DNA from: Bacillota bacterium
GTDB taxonomy: Bacteria; Bacillota; Clostridia; Acetivibrionales; DTU013
Length of the DNA stretch: 64,000 nt
Assembly (NCBI GenBank): GCA_023439545.1
Contig: JAEXNT010000040.1
Coordinates: 1-64,000, forward strand
Reading direction: 5' to 3'
The notes under the pieces were generated by a model that ran no database searches, had not been told where the DNA came from, and worked only from the letters and a program-made list of their open reading frames with translations. The position numbers and the translations under genes are program-made. Each line of letters begins with the position of its first letter. The first letter of the stretch is position 1. Of the stretch, positions 45,767-54,634 are shown piece by piece.

Positions 45767-46883
45767 TTAGCCGTTATAAATTTCTCTATATTTGCCAATC
45801 ATTTTTTTTTCTGAAAAGTTATACTCTATGATTTGCCTCGATTTTCTTCCATACGATTCCAAGACGAATGGATCTGATATTAACGCTTGGATTATTTGCC
45901 TGTTATCATCGATATTTTTTCTGCGAATAAGAATACCGTTTGTTTCATCCTGCACCATCTCGCTGACACCGCCTACGTCAGAAGCTATTATGGGAAGACC
46001 GGAAGCCATTGCCTCGAGTATTGACAGAGGAAAGCTTTCCCAGTCCGAAAGCAAACTAAACAAGTTGAAATCAGGTAATAAATAAGCTACATCCGTCCTA
46101 TCGCCAAGAAAGATAAATTTTCTTTCGATACCCATCAGTTTAACATAATCAAGGCATTTGTCGCTTAATGGCCCGCTGCCTATCCATACAAAATAAACAG
46201 CAGGGTTATCTTCCAGAATTTTTTTATATAATTCGATTGTAAACAGAGGATTCTTTTGTCTGCTCAATCTGGCTACAGTGCCGATTATAAAATCTGCTTC
46301 GTTTAGTCCGAGCTCTTCTCTTAGATGAGGTTTGCAAACCTCCAGCTGAACGCCATTTTTAATGACATGCAGCTTCCTGGAGCAGCTCGTGATGTTCTTT
46401 AGAGCATACTCCTTATCCGCGTCAGATACGCATATTATGTCCGAGCTGACTAGAGAGGCCGATCTTTCCAGTAAATCATATATTAACTTGATAATTTTGT
46501 TCTTTGCACTGTATCCGCTCCATCCGTGCACGGTGAAGATAATGCGCCCCACCCCTGCAAAAAAAGCGGCAAATCTTCCGATTAATCCGGCTTTCGAGCT
46601 ATGGCAATGTATAATGTCGATTTTATTTTTTTTGAGGATTGAGATCAGCTTGATGAAAACGATAATATCATTAAAAATTGATATTTTTCTTTTTAGCCTT
46701 GTAAAAGTTATTATATTTATAACAGAACCAAGGCTGTTGACCCAATTGATCAACTGACCATCCGGAGGGCATACTAAATAAATATCGAACTCATTTTCAA
46801 AATTTTTGATAAGCTGATATACGATTTTCTGAGCTCCGCCAATTTCTGAAAGAGTAATAAAATACAGTATTCTCTTTTTCAGC
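45767..46883 (-). CDS. GT4-family glycosyltransferase, 5' end apparently frameshifted
   Basis: The body has IIHCHSSKAGLIGRFAAF, IGTVARLSRQKNP and the GT4 ExxxxxxxE pattern ILEAMASGLPIIASDVGGVSE. The true N-terminus (ITLSEIGGAQKIVYQLIKNF, with the family GGAQ) is encoded upstream of 46753 in the same frame. The start region with AGAGGTG (46891-46897) and codons xKKRILYF from 46883 is in another frame, offset by one base in a run of five T (46859-46863 on the minus strand). The codon at the start position is CTG. Inactive, phase-variable or a sequencing error. Confidence 0.75.
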
Positions 46884-46906
46884 TATGTTCACCTCTGCAA
46901 GGTAGG

Positions 46907-47644
46907 TTATTTTTTATTTTCCAAAAACTTCTCATACTTATCACATATTGGGACAGTTTCGCCAAAATCAATCTGATTGCCCTTTTCAAGCCAGAGAACT
47001 TTATTACATAACTTACGAATCTGCTCAATAGAATGGGATACCAATATTGTTGTAGCGCCTCCATTAATAATCTCCAACATTTTCTCTTCGCTTTTCTTTT
47101 TGAATTCACCATCTCCAACTGAAAGAACTTCGTCGAGTATAAGTATATCCGGATTTACCAGGCAGGCAATTGAGAAAGCGAGTCTGGATTTCATTCCTGA
47201 AGAGAGTTGCTTGAAAGGCCTGTCCTGAAATTCTTCAAGATTGGCAAAAGTGATTATATCCTTATATGTCTTGTTCATAAAATCCCGTGTATATCCCAAC
47301 ATAGCTCCACGTAAAAAGGTATTCTCCCTCACTGTAAGATCTCCGTCAAAGCCCGAGGCAAGCTCCAGGAGCGCAGCAACGTTTCCGTTTATTGTTACCG
47401 AGCCTGCGGTTGGTCTCATAATTCCCGTAACAGCCTTCAGAAGAGTGGATTTTCCGGCTCCGTTTTTCCCAATGATTCCAAGCATGTCACCCTTTTCCAA
47501 AGAAAAGGTAACATTCCTCACAGCCCAAAATTCATGTACAACAAAATTCCTTTTTATTTTTTTAATAACGTAATCTTTCAGCCCGATATCTCTGAAATCT
47601 CCTACCATATATCTTATTGAAACATTTTTTAACTCAATGATCAC
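46907..47644 (-). CDS. Polysaccharide ABC exporter ATPase (Wzt/TagH-like)
   Basis: 245 residues with Walker A GIIGKNGAGKSTLLKAV, signature LSSGMKSRLAFS, Walker B ILILDEVLSVGD and switch His (SHS). It belongs to the O-antigen/teichoic-acid exporter family (FALEKGDMLGIIG-type start). There is no C-terminal carbohydrate-binding domain, so the exported glycan is probably not recognised by an end-modification. It pairs with the permease at 47664. Confidence 0.95.
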   Translation of the reverse strand: MIIELKNVSIRYMVGDFRDIGLKDYVIKKIKRNFVVHEFWAVRNVTFSLEKGDMLGIIGKNGAGKSTLLKAVTGIMRPTAGSVTINGNVAALLELASGFDGDLTVRENTFLRGAMLGYTRDFMNKTYKDIITFANLEEFQDRPFKQLSSGMKSRLAFSIACLVNPDILILDEVLSVGDGEFKKKSEEKMLEIINGGATTILVSHSIEQIRKLCNKVLWLEKGNQIDFGETVPICDKYEKFLENKK

Positions 47645-47663
47645 AGGATTTTACTCCTCTCAT

Positions 47664-48431
47664 TTAAACATAGTATAAGAATTTGTAATTGTATTTCTTG
47701 TAAATATAAGCTCCTATGGCAACTGCCGCAAAAGCGTAAAAAATGCACATAAAGTGGATAATGGGTTCAGGTACGGTCCCATCTATTACAATTGTACGGT
47801 AATAATATATATATACATAAAGTGGATTCAGGAAAAACAATTTCTGTGATGCTTCCGGGAATGCATCAATTTTATAGAATATTGCCGATAAATACATTAA
47901 TAATAATGTAAATATATCATACAAATACTGTACGTCTTTGTAAAAAACATATATTGCCGAAAGAATGAAACCAACTCCTACATTGAATAAGACAAGGCAT
48001 ATCGTAGGGTACAAAAGCAATATAAACTTCCATGTAAAAGGTATCCCGTCGAAAGCAATGAATATAAAAAATATAACTAATGTCAATCCGAAGTTTATTA
48101 ATGAGGAGATATTTTTTGAAAGTAAAAACAGATATTTAGGTACATTAACTTTTGTAAATATACCGCTGTTTGCAATCAAAGAACTCATTCCGCCACTGGT
48201 CGCATCACGATAGTATGAAAAAATAAGATTACCGGCAAAAATGTAAATTACATAATGAGATATTTCGCGACCAAAAAACCGTGTGAAAACAAGCCATAAA
48301 ACAAGTAAAGTTAAAAGAGGAGATATCAAACTCCATAACATTCCTAATACTGTTCTCTTATATTTCTTTTTAAAATCTCGTTTTACGAGTTCTTCAAAGA
48401 GAAACTGGTGCTTTTTTATTTTTTCAATCAT
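47664..48431 (-). CDS. Polysaccharide ABC exporter permease (Wzm/TagG-like)
   Basis: A 255-residue ABC-2 permease with six helices. It has the N-terminal LVKRDFKKKYKRTVLGMLWS motif, a conserved element of this family, and YKDVQYLYDIFTLLLMYLSA. It exports the lipid-linked polymer across the membrane together with the ATPase. Confidence 0.95.
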   Translation of the reverse strand: MIEKIKKHQFLFEELVKRDFKKKYKRTVLGMLWSLISPLLTLLVLWLVFTRFFGREISHYVIYIFAGNLIFSYYRDATSGGMSSLIANSGIFTKVNVPKYLFLLSKNISSLINFGLTLVIFFIFIAFDGIPFTWKFILLLYPTICLVLFNVGVGFILSAIYVFYKDVQYLYDIFTLLLMYLSAIFYKIDAFPEASQKLFFLNPLYVYIYYYRTIVIDGTVPEPIIHFMCIFYAFAAVAIGAYIYKKYNYKFLYYV

Positions 48432-48456
48432 TATTATCCCCCACTATCGGACACTA

Positions 48457-49566
48457 CTAAATTAGAAAATCAAACTCATTTTTTACAGCATTAAGTGCAG
48501 ATTCGATCGTTTTATCCATATCATAGTAACTATACTCGCCGAGTCTCCCTCCAAAGATAACATTCTGTTCTTTTTCAGCTAATCTTTTATATTGCTGATA
48601 CAAATTCATATTCCGGACATCATTTATCGGGTAATATGGCTCTTTGCCAGGTTCCCACTCAATAGGAAATTCCCTTGTTATTATAGTAATGGGCTGAGTA
48701 CCAAATTCAAAATGTTTATGCTCTATAATTCTTGTGTATGGAATATCTTTGTCAGTGTAGTTAACAACAGCGTTACCCTGGTAATTTTCACACTCGATCA
48801 TTTCATCTTCAAACGCAAGAGAACGATATTCAAGTTTTCCAAAACAATAATTATAAAATTCATCAATCATACCCGTATAAACTATTTTACCCGAGATATC
48901 CGGATTATTCGCTATATACTCCCTATACTCAAGTCCAAGCCGGACATCTATACCCTCAAGAAGCTTCTCTATTAATTTTGTATATCCCCCTATCGGTATT
49001 CCCTGATAACAGTCTTTAAAATAATTATTATCGTAGGTATACCTGAATGGCAGCCTTTCAATAATTGAAGCCGGCAATTCGGTGCAGGAACGTCCCCATT
49101 GCTTTTCAGTATAACCTTTAATTAATTTTTCGTAAATATCAATCCCGGCAATTGATAAAACTTTTTCTTCAAGGTTCTGTGGTTTATCACTTGCGTATTC
49201 ATTTGTCTGTCTAATTATTTCTCGTTTTGCTTCCAAAGGCGTTATTATATTCCACATTTTATTGAAGGTGTTCATATTAATTGGTAGATTGTAAACTTCG
49301 CTTTTATATATGGCTATCGGAGAATTCAGAAAATTATTGAATTCAGCAAATTTTTGTATATATTTCCACACAACCTTATTTGAAGTATGAAATATATGAG
49401 GACCATATTTATGTACGTTGATTCCTTCAATATTTTGACAGTACAGATTACCGCCGATATGTTTACGCCTGTCGATTACAATGCACTTTTTGCCTCTTTC
49501 TGCAGCTTCATGGGCAAAAACCGATCCAAACAGGCCTGCACCGATTACCAAATAATCATAGGTCAT
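48457..49566 (-). CDS. glf: UDP-galactopyranose mutase
   Basis: Flavoenzyme that isomerises UDP-galactopyranose to UDP-galactofuranose. 369 residues with the FAD motif YLVIGAGLFGSVFAHEAAE, RRKHIGGNLY, KYGPHIFHT, GYTEKQWG and EFEFGTQPI-type active-site arginine region (ITREFPIEWEPG). It supplies the donor for the GlfT2-like enzyme at 61482. Confidence 0.97.
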   Translation of the reverse strand: MTYDYLVIGAGLFGSVFAHEAAERGKKCIVIDRRKHIGGNLYCQNIEGINVHKYGPHIFHTSNKVVWKYIQKFAEFNNFLNSPIAIYKSEVYNLPINMNTFNKMWNIITPLEAKREIIRQTNEYASDKPQNLEEKVLSIAGIDIYEKLIKGYTEKQWGRSCTELPASIIERLPFRYTYDNNYFKDCYQGIPIGGYTKLIEKLLEGIDVRLGLEYREYIANNPDISGKIVYTGMIDEFYNYCFGKLEYRSLAFEDEMIECENYQGNAVVNYTDKDIPYTRIIEHKHFEFGTQPITIITREFPIEWEPGKEPYYPINDVRNMNLYQQYKRLAEKEQNVIFGGRLGEYSYYDMDKTIESALNAVKNEFDFLI

Positions 49567-49664
49567 AAATTTCCCCCTAGTGCAATCTAGTTGTAGTCAA
49601 ACAGCAGATAAACGACTACTGTAGTTATCAAATTTTAACACTTAACATTTATCGAATTCTTCCT

Positions 49665-50522
49665 TTACTTGCCTCTGAATATTCTTTTAACAATACTGCG
49701 TCTTCTAGTACCGGGAGGTATAATATTATAAATCATTCTCATCTTATCAAAGTTATCTGTTTCACCTGAATATGCCTCGAAGTGAACCCTTGGCAATTCA
49801 GTTATACGCATTTCCCTCTTTTTTTTCAACCACGTGCAATATACACCGAATAATCGCTCCCCCAAATAACCGTTTACTCTGGAATCCCCAGTAAGTCCTT
49901 TCCTTTTGTCAAACTCATTTAGTATCGTAAATAACCAATTACAATAATTATAAAACAATTCCTTCTTCATTATAAATATATTTCCAAAATATAGTAATCC
50001 AGAATTGAAATACTCGCTACAGGATTGTGTCAACTCAGGAGAAAGGTCGCATATAATATCTCTTACTATATCCAAGTCTTCAATATAATGATTATCAGAA
50101 TTTTTATAATGATTATAGGCGCTGACATACATATTTTCCTGCATTGGTAAAATTGCATCATGATTTTCTATTATATTTCTCATGTTTTCCGGATCATAAT
50201 TCATATATTCCAGAGTTTTTATGTCAGGTCGTAGTTGTATTTCATAAGGTCTTGAATTTTTTTTGCCAAAAGACAAGTAACGACGATAATGAAAAAATCC
50301 AAAATAGTCAGCTGCTTCGTTTTTCCATGCCCAATAATGAGCTGTCAGTTCACAATATCGGCGATTCAGTTCTGAAATGTTGTCACCAGTATCGTCATGA
50401 AGCATATTTACAAAATGTCTGCCTTCTAAAGCAGACCCTACCTGAATAGGAAATAGAAACTCATGCTTTGGCACAAAGCATTCTTTATGGCAGGCGACGT
50501 AAATCCTTATATCCGAAATCAT
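49665..50522 (-). CDS. DUF4422 putative glycosyltransferase
   Basis: 285 residues of the DUF4422 family, common in capsule and exopolysaccharide clusters and considered glycosyltransferases. Typical segments are IRIYVACHKECFVP, IQVGSALEG, ELTAHYWAWKNEAADYFGFF, HYRRYL and an asparagine-rich middle. No signal peptide or membrane helix. Donor and acceptor are unknown. Confidence 0.85.
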   Translation of the reverse strand: MISDIRIYVACHKECFVPKHEFLFPIQVGSALEGRHFVNMLHDDTGDNISELNRRYCELTAHYWAWKNEAADYFGFFHYRRYLSFGKKNSRPYEIQLRPDIKTLEYMNYDPENMRNIIENHDAILPMQENMYVSAYNHYKNSDNHYIEDLDIVRDIICDLSPELTQSCSEYFNSGLLYFGNIFIMKKELFYNYCNWLFTILNEFDKRKGLTGDSRVNGYLGERLFGVYCTWLKKKREMRITELPRVHFEAYSGETDNFDKMRMIYNIIPPGTRRRSIVKRIFRGK

Positions 50523-50542
50523 TTAAAGCCCTCAATAAGCTA

Positions 50543-51598
50543 CTATATAGCTTCGTTATACATTTTAGTATAGTAATTTGTATACTCTCCGGAAGTAACT
50601 CTTTCCATCCATTTCTGATTAGATACATACCATTCGATTGTTTCTTTTATACCTTCTTCAAAAGTATAGTTTGGTTTCCAGCCAAGCTGGGTGGTTATCT
50701 TTGTATTATTAATCGCATATCGGCGATCATGGCCAGGTCTGTCTTTTATGTAAGTAATCAGGGAGTCATCCTTACCTAACGCCTTAATAATCAACTTTAC
50801 AATATAAATATTTGCCTTTTCATTATTACCGCCTATGTTGTATACTTCTCCGCATACTCCCCGGTGTAACACTGTGTCAATAGCAGAACAATGGTCCCTT
50901 ACGTGCAGCCAGTCCCGTATTTGCATTCCATCGCCATATACGGGAAGCTTCTCGCCTTTCATACAGTTATTTATCATTAATGGAATAAGCTTTTCCGGAA
51001 ACTGATAAGGTCCATAATTATTGGAACATCTTGTTATATTTACAGGCATGCCAAATGTTTTACTATAAGCCCTTACTACCATATCGGCACTTGCTTTAGA
51101 AGCGGAATACGGGCTGTTTGGCATCAATGGAGTAGTTTCAGTAAAAAAGCCCTCTTTCCCAAGAGCTCCGTAAACTTCGTCCGTAGACACCTGTATAAAT
51201 TTTGTTCCTTCTCTATACTCAAAGCAGTACTTGTCATCAGGCTTTATGCACCAGTACCTTTTTGCATTATCCAACAAATTCTGCGTACCAACAACATTGG
51301 CCAAAAGAAATGTTTCAGGCTCAGTGATACTACGGTCGACATGCGATTCAGCCGCAAAATTTACAACGCAATCTATATCATATTCTACAAATATGTCAGC
51401 AACTAGCTTTTTGTCCTTTATATCTCCCTTAATAAACGAATAACGCTCATCCTTTTCAATATCGGCCAGATTTTCCAGATTGCCCGCGTAAGTTAGTACA
51501 TCCAGATTAACAATATTATAATTGTAATTTTCCAGCATATGCCTTACAAAATTAGATCCGATGAAACCAGCCCCACCTGTAACCAATATATTTTTCAT
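50543..51598 (-). CDS. rfbB: dTDP-glucose 4,6-dehydratase
   Basis: Converts dTDP-glucose to dTDP-4-keto-6-deoxyglucose. 351 residues: NAD motif ILVTGGAGFIGSNFVRHM, AAESHVDRSI, STDEVYG, the catalytic YSASKAS and RCSNNYGPYQFPEKLIPL. rfbC and rfbD are absent from the window, so the product is not destined for rhamnose here; the FdtA/FdtB-like genes at 58938-60436 use it instead. Confidence 0.97.
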   Translation of the reverse strand: MKNILVTGGAGFIGSNFVRHMLENYNYNIVNLDVLTYAGNLENLADIEKDERYSFIKGDIKDKKLVADIFVEYDIDCVVNFAAESHVDRSITEPETFLLANVVGTQNLLDNAKRYWCIKPDDKYCFEYREGTKFIQVSTDEVYGALGKEGFFTETTPLMPNSPYSASKASADMVVRAYSKTFGMPVNITRCSNNYGPYQFPEKLIPLMINNCMKGEKLPVYGDGMQIRDWLHVRDHCSAIDTVLHRGVCGEVYNIGGNNEKANIYIVKLIIKALGKDDSLITYIKDRPGHDRRYAINNTKITTQLGWKPNYTFEEGIKETIEWYVSNQKWMERVTSGEYTNYYTKMYNEAI

Positions 51599-51621
51599 AA
51601 AAGACCATCCCTGAATAGATT

Positions 51622-52503
51622 TTAATATGTACTGCTTTTTTCTTTTAAAAGTGAAATAATATACTTTCCATAGCTTGTCATTTTCATTTCCGTACCTAAT
51701 TCATATAATTGCTCATCAGTAATGAATCCCCTTCTCCATGCTATTTCTTCAATGCAGGAAATATAAAAACCTTGGCGCGATTGGATCGCTTCTACATACT
51801 CGGCAGCCTTGAGCATTCCTTCCGGCGTACCCGTATCAAGCCAGGCCATTCCTCTTCCCATTAAAATAACATTCAGTTTTCCATTTTTGAGGTATTCATT
51901 ATTTACCGAGGTGATCTCAATCTCTCCTCTTGCTGAAGGCTTTACATTTTTAGCTATTTGAACAACATTATTGTCATAAAAATAAAGCCCGGGTACTGCA
52001 TAATTCGATTTTGGACTTTTTGGTTTCTCTTCTATCGAAATAACTTTATTATTTTCACCGAACTCTACCACTCCATAATCAGTAGGATTATTAACCGGAT
52101 ATCCAAAAACAGCAGCACCCTCCTCCTGGTTAATTGCTTCATTCAGCAAAGGTGTAAAATGCTGCCCATAGAAAACATTATCACCTAAAATCAAACACAC
52201 CTTATCACTGCCAATGAATTCTTCGCCAAGTATGAAAGAATCAGCAAGCCCTCTTGGTTTCTGCTGAACTTTATAATGAAAGTTTACACCAATTCTGCTT
52301 CCATCCCCGAGTAGCTTTTGATAGTTGCCTATATCATCGGGAGTAGATATAATCAATATTTCTCTTATGTTTGCAAGCAATAAAACTGCTATTGGATAAT
52401 AAATCATCGGTTTGTCATAGATTGGAAGCAGTTGCTTTGAAACTGCCTTAGTCATTGGATATAACCTTGTTCCGCTGCCACCTGCTAATATTATACCCTT
52501 CAT
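51622..52503 (-). CDS. rfbA: Glucose-1-phosphate thymidylyltransferase
   Basis: 293 residues; makes dTDP-glucose. Signature GIILAGGSGTRLYPMT, YDKPMIYYPI, LILGDNVFYG and GRGMAWLDTGTPEGML. Directly upstream of rfbB in the transcript. Confidence 0.97.
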   Translation of the reverse strand: MKGIILAGGSGTRLYPMTKAVSKQLLPIYDKPMIYYPIAVLLLANIREILIISTPDDIGNYQKLLGDGSRIGVNFHYKVQQKPRGLADSFILGEEFIGSDKVCLILGDNVFYGQHFTPLLNEAINQEEGAAVFGYPVNNPTDYGVVEFGENNKVISIEEKPKSPKSNYAVPGLYFYDNNVVQIAKNVKPSARGEIEITSVNNEYLKNGKLNVILMGRGMAWLDTGTPEGMLKAAEYVEAIQSRQGFYISCIEEIAWRRGFITDEQLYELGTEMKMTSYGKYIISLLKEKSSTY

Positions 52504-52600
52504 CCTTTTAGCCCCCTGCTTATTATATAAGGTTCTTTATTGCCATATATACTATATTATCGGCACATTTTGAATCACTTTGACAAGGAAGTATGAATGC

Positions 52601-53317
52601 CTATTTCAACCAGGTATCCCGCTCCAATTTCAGATATGATTTGAATATTTCCAGATCATCCTTCGTTGTCAGCTTTATGTTCTTGTCCGAGCCGGTCGCA
52701 AAGTAAAGGGTCTCCCCCAGGTCCACCATCATCGTGTTTGTGTATGAGGAGCCGAAAATTCCTATTCTTTTGTTGAAAGCCTCCCGGTATGCCCACAGTA
52801 ATTTATCGTATCTGTAAGCCTGCGGAGTGGCAACCCTTCTCAGTGTTTCGCGAGGAATATATCCACAGGTGGATACTCCGTCCTTTACGATAAAGATCTG
52901 TTCGTTATAAGGCATGGAAGTAACTGCGTTTCCATACTTTTTACATTTGACGATAACATCGGACAGTACGCTTTCATCGACCAGCGGACGTATCCCGTCG
53001 TGAATTATGATTATGTCGTCTTCACTGCAGCGTTCCTCAAGATCAAAGACGCCGTTTCTTATAGATTCCTGGACGGTCTCCCCTCCTGAAACCACCTTGC
53101 GCAGTTTTGTTATATTGAATTGCTTTGAATACGCTTTTAAGATATCATGCCACCCGTCTATGCAGACTACCTCGATAACATCTATCTCCGGGTGCTTTTG
53201 AAAGCTCTCAAGCGTGTATATTATCACTGGCTTGTCATATATGTTTATGAATTGCTTGGGGATATCCTGATTCATTCGTTGACCGCTTCCGCCGGCAATT
53301 ATAAGCGCTATGTTCAT
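52601..53317 (-). CDS. IspD/TarI-family cytidylyltransferase
   Basis: 238 residues with the CTP loop IALIIAGGSGQRMNQDIPKQ, HDGIRPLV, and the C-terminal NIKLTTKDDLEIFKSYL. In this setting it is more likely a CDP-alditol synthase (TarI/TagD-like, giving CDP-ribitol or CDP-glycerol) than the isoprenoid enzyme IspD, because a CDP-glycerol transferase-like protein is encoded in the same cluster. GGGAGGG precedes the start. A 3' remnant of a second such gene lies at 54572-54634. Confidence 0.85.
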   Translation of the reverse strand: MNIALIIAGGSGQRMNQDIPKQFINIYDKPVIIYTLESFQKHPEIDVIEVVCIDGWHDILKAYSKQFNITKLRKVVSGGETVQESIRNGVFDLEERCSEDDIIIIHDGIRPLVDESVLSDVIVKCKKYGNAVTSMPYNEQIFIVKDGVSTCGYIPRETLRRVATPQAYRYDKLLWAYREAFNKRIGIFGSSYTNTMMVDLGETLYFATGSDKNIKLTTKDDLEIFKSYLKLERDTWLK

Positions 53318-53357
53318 AATTTCAGCCCTCCCTTTTTATTTTACTTCATATCTATAA

Positions 53358-53530
53358 TTAAATCGATGTTTTATTAAGAACAAATTTTTCATGGATATCA
53401 TTAACATAATGGCGGACAACAGATAGTAAATCATAGGCTGGCATTAAATATGGATGATTTACTACGAAATTGCCCTTGCCAGCGGAATCAATTACTATTT
53501 TAGCTCGCGCAGAATTGCTACAGTCTCTTG
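53358..53530 (-). pseudogene. C-terminal remnant of an unidentified gene
   Basis: In a different frame from the epimerase end, about 48 codons read AKIVIDSAGKGNFVVNHPYL and then MPAYDLLSVVRHYVNDIHEK to a stop. The composition looks protein-like and the end overlaps the epimerase stop region. It is probably the tail of a displaced gene. Family not recognised. Confidence 0.4.
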
Positions 53531-54547
53531 AATCGCCGAGACATCTGCGCGATACGGTTTCCAACCCAACATACGTAACTTTGTTGCATCCAAAACCGCT
53601 CGACTGATCTTGGAGTATCCGCTCGCTTCAATGTCGCTAGGATTTTCAAAAATTACATTTGAAGCACCTGCGTGTGCGCATTTAAACGCAAATTCTCGAA
53701 TTTTCATCTGGTATTGAGTATCCGCTATGTTGTATGCCGCACCGCATTCTCCATGCAGTAGAACAGTAAGAATTCCCTGTACTGCATCTATTACATAACA
53801 ATGCGATCGTTCAACCAACCCAGCACTCTTCATAATAATGTCTTTCCCATCCACTGCATTTCGAAGGAACTCTGATACGGCACGACTGTCTCTTTGAGTC
53901 ATAGTCGGGCCAAAAACATGACAAGGCCGTACAATCACAACATCTGCCTTGTATTGCTTGATATAGCTTTGACACAAAACTTCTGCAGCACGTTTTCCGG
54001 CAGGGTAACATGCTCGAGCAGCAGAATAATCTATCGGCCCACAATAGTCTTCTTGAAAATCATCCATACGCTCATTGGGTTGACCATACATTTCACCGGA
54101 AGAGATGTAGAGAAATCGCGCCATTCCGTGAGCAAGGCCATAACGCAGCAGGTGATCCGTGCCAATCACGTTTGCGAGCAAGGTATCCACAGGTTCTCTT
54201 GCATAACTAACAGGGTCTGCATTACTACCCGCATGGATAATATAGTCCACCCGGGCAGGAAAAGCCGAAATTTCCTGACAAACATCATGTTCGCAGAAAG
54301 AAAAATTCGGTTGCTCCCAGTATTGCTCGAATCTATCCCTTGCATATTTAGCACTTCTTCCGACCGCAACAACATTGCAGGGAACAGATGACTCTCTATT
54401 CCACTGCATAAGCGTATCCACCAAACAACTACCAATCATACCAGTCGCACCAATCACTGCAATAGTCTTACCCTGTAGGTTACTGGCTTTAATTCTTTTC
54501 AATGCCCCTTTATAGGTATTGCTATTAATTAAGCTCATTTCAGTCAC
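53495..54547 (-). CDS. NAD-dependent epimerase/dehydratase
   Basis: A 350-residue extended SDR: TIAVIGATGMIGSCLVDTLM, YIIHAGSNADPV, ISSGEMYGQ, and YPAGKRAAEVLCQSY with the YxxxK pair, then VRPCHVFGPTMTQRD. The sugar-nucleotide substrate is unknown; association with the cytidylyltransferase suggests a CDP- or dTDP-linked sugar. It is bracketed by gene remnants on both sides, suggesting insertion into the cluster. Confidence 0.88.
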   Translation of the reverse strand: MTEMSLINSNTYKGALKRIKASNLQGKTIAVIGATGMIGSCLVDTLMQWNRESSVPCNVVAVGRSAKYARDRFEQYWEQPNFSFCEHDVCQEISAFPARVDYIIHAGSNADPVSYAREPVDTLLANVIGTDHLLRYGLAHGMARFLYISSGEMYGQPNERMDDFQEDYCGPIDYSAARACYPAGKRAAEVLCQSYIKQYKADVVIVRPCHVFGPTMTQRDSRAVSEFLRNAVDGKDIIMKSAGLVERSHCYVIDAVQGILTVLLHGECGAAYNIADTQYQMKIREFAFKCAHAGASNVIFENPSDIEASGYSKISRAVLDATKLRMLGWKPYRADVSAIQETVAILRELK

Positions 54548-54571
54548 CTCGTATGTATAAATTCGCGCTGC

Positions 54572-54634
54572 TTAACATTGCTTATCCAGTAAAGAAGTGT
54601 TTAAAAGATTCAGATCATCCACCGTTGTCAATTT
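54572..54634 (-). pseudogene. 3' remnant of a second IspD/TarI-like gene
   Basis: Twenty codons read KLTTVDDLNLLNTSLLDKQC and stop. The start matches the C-terminus of the intact cytidylyltransferase (KLTTKDDLEIFK), with similar DNA (GATCATCC, GTTGTCA). It overlaps the last codons of the gene ending at 54628 in another frame, so two unrelated gene ends have been fused here. Confidence 0.7.
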
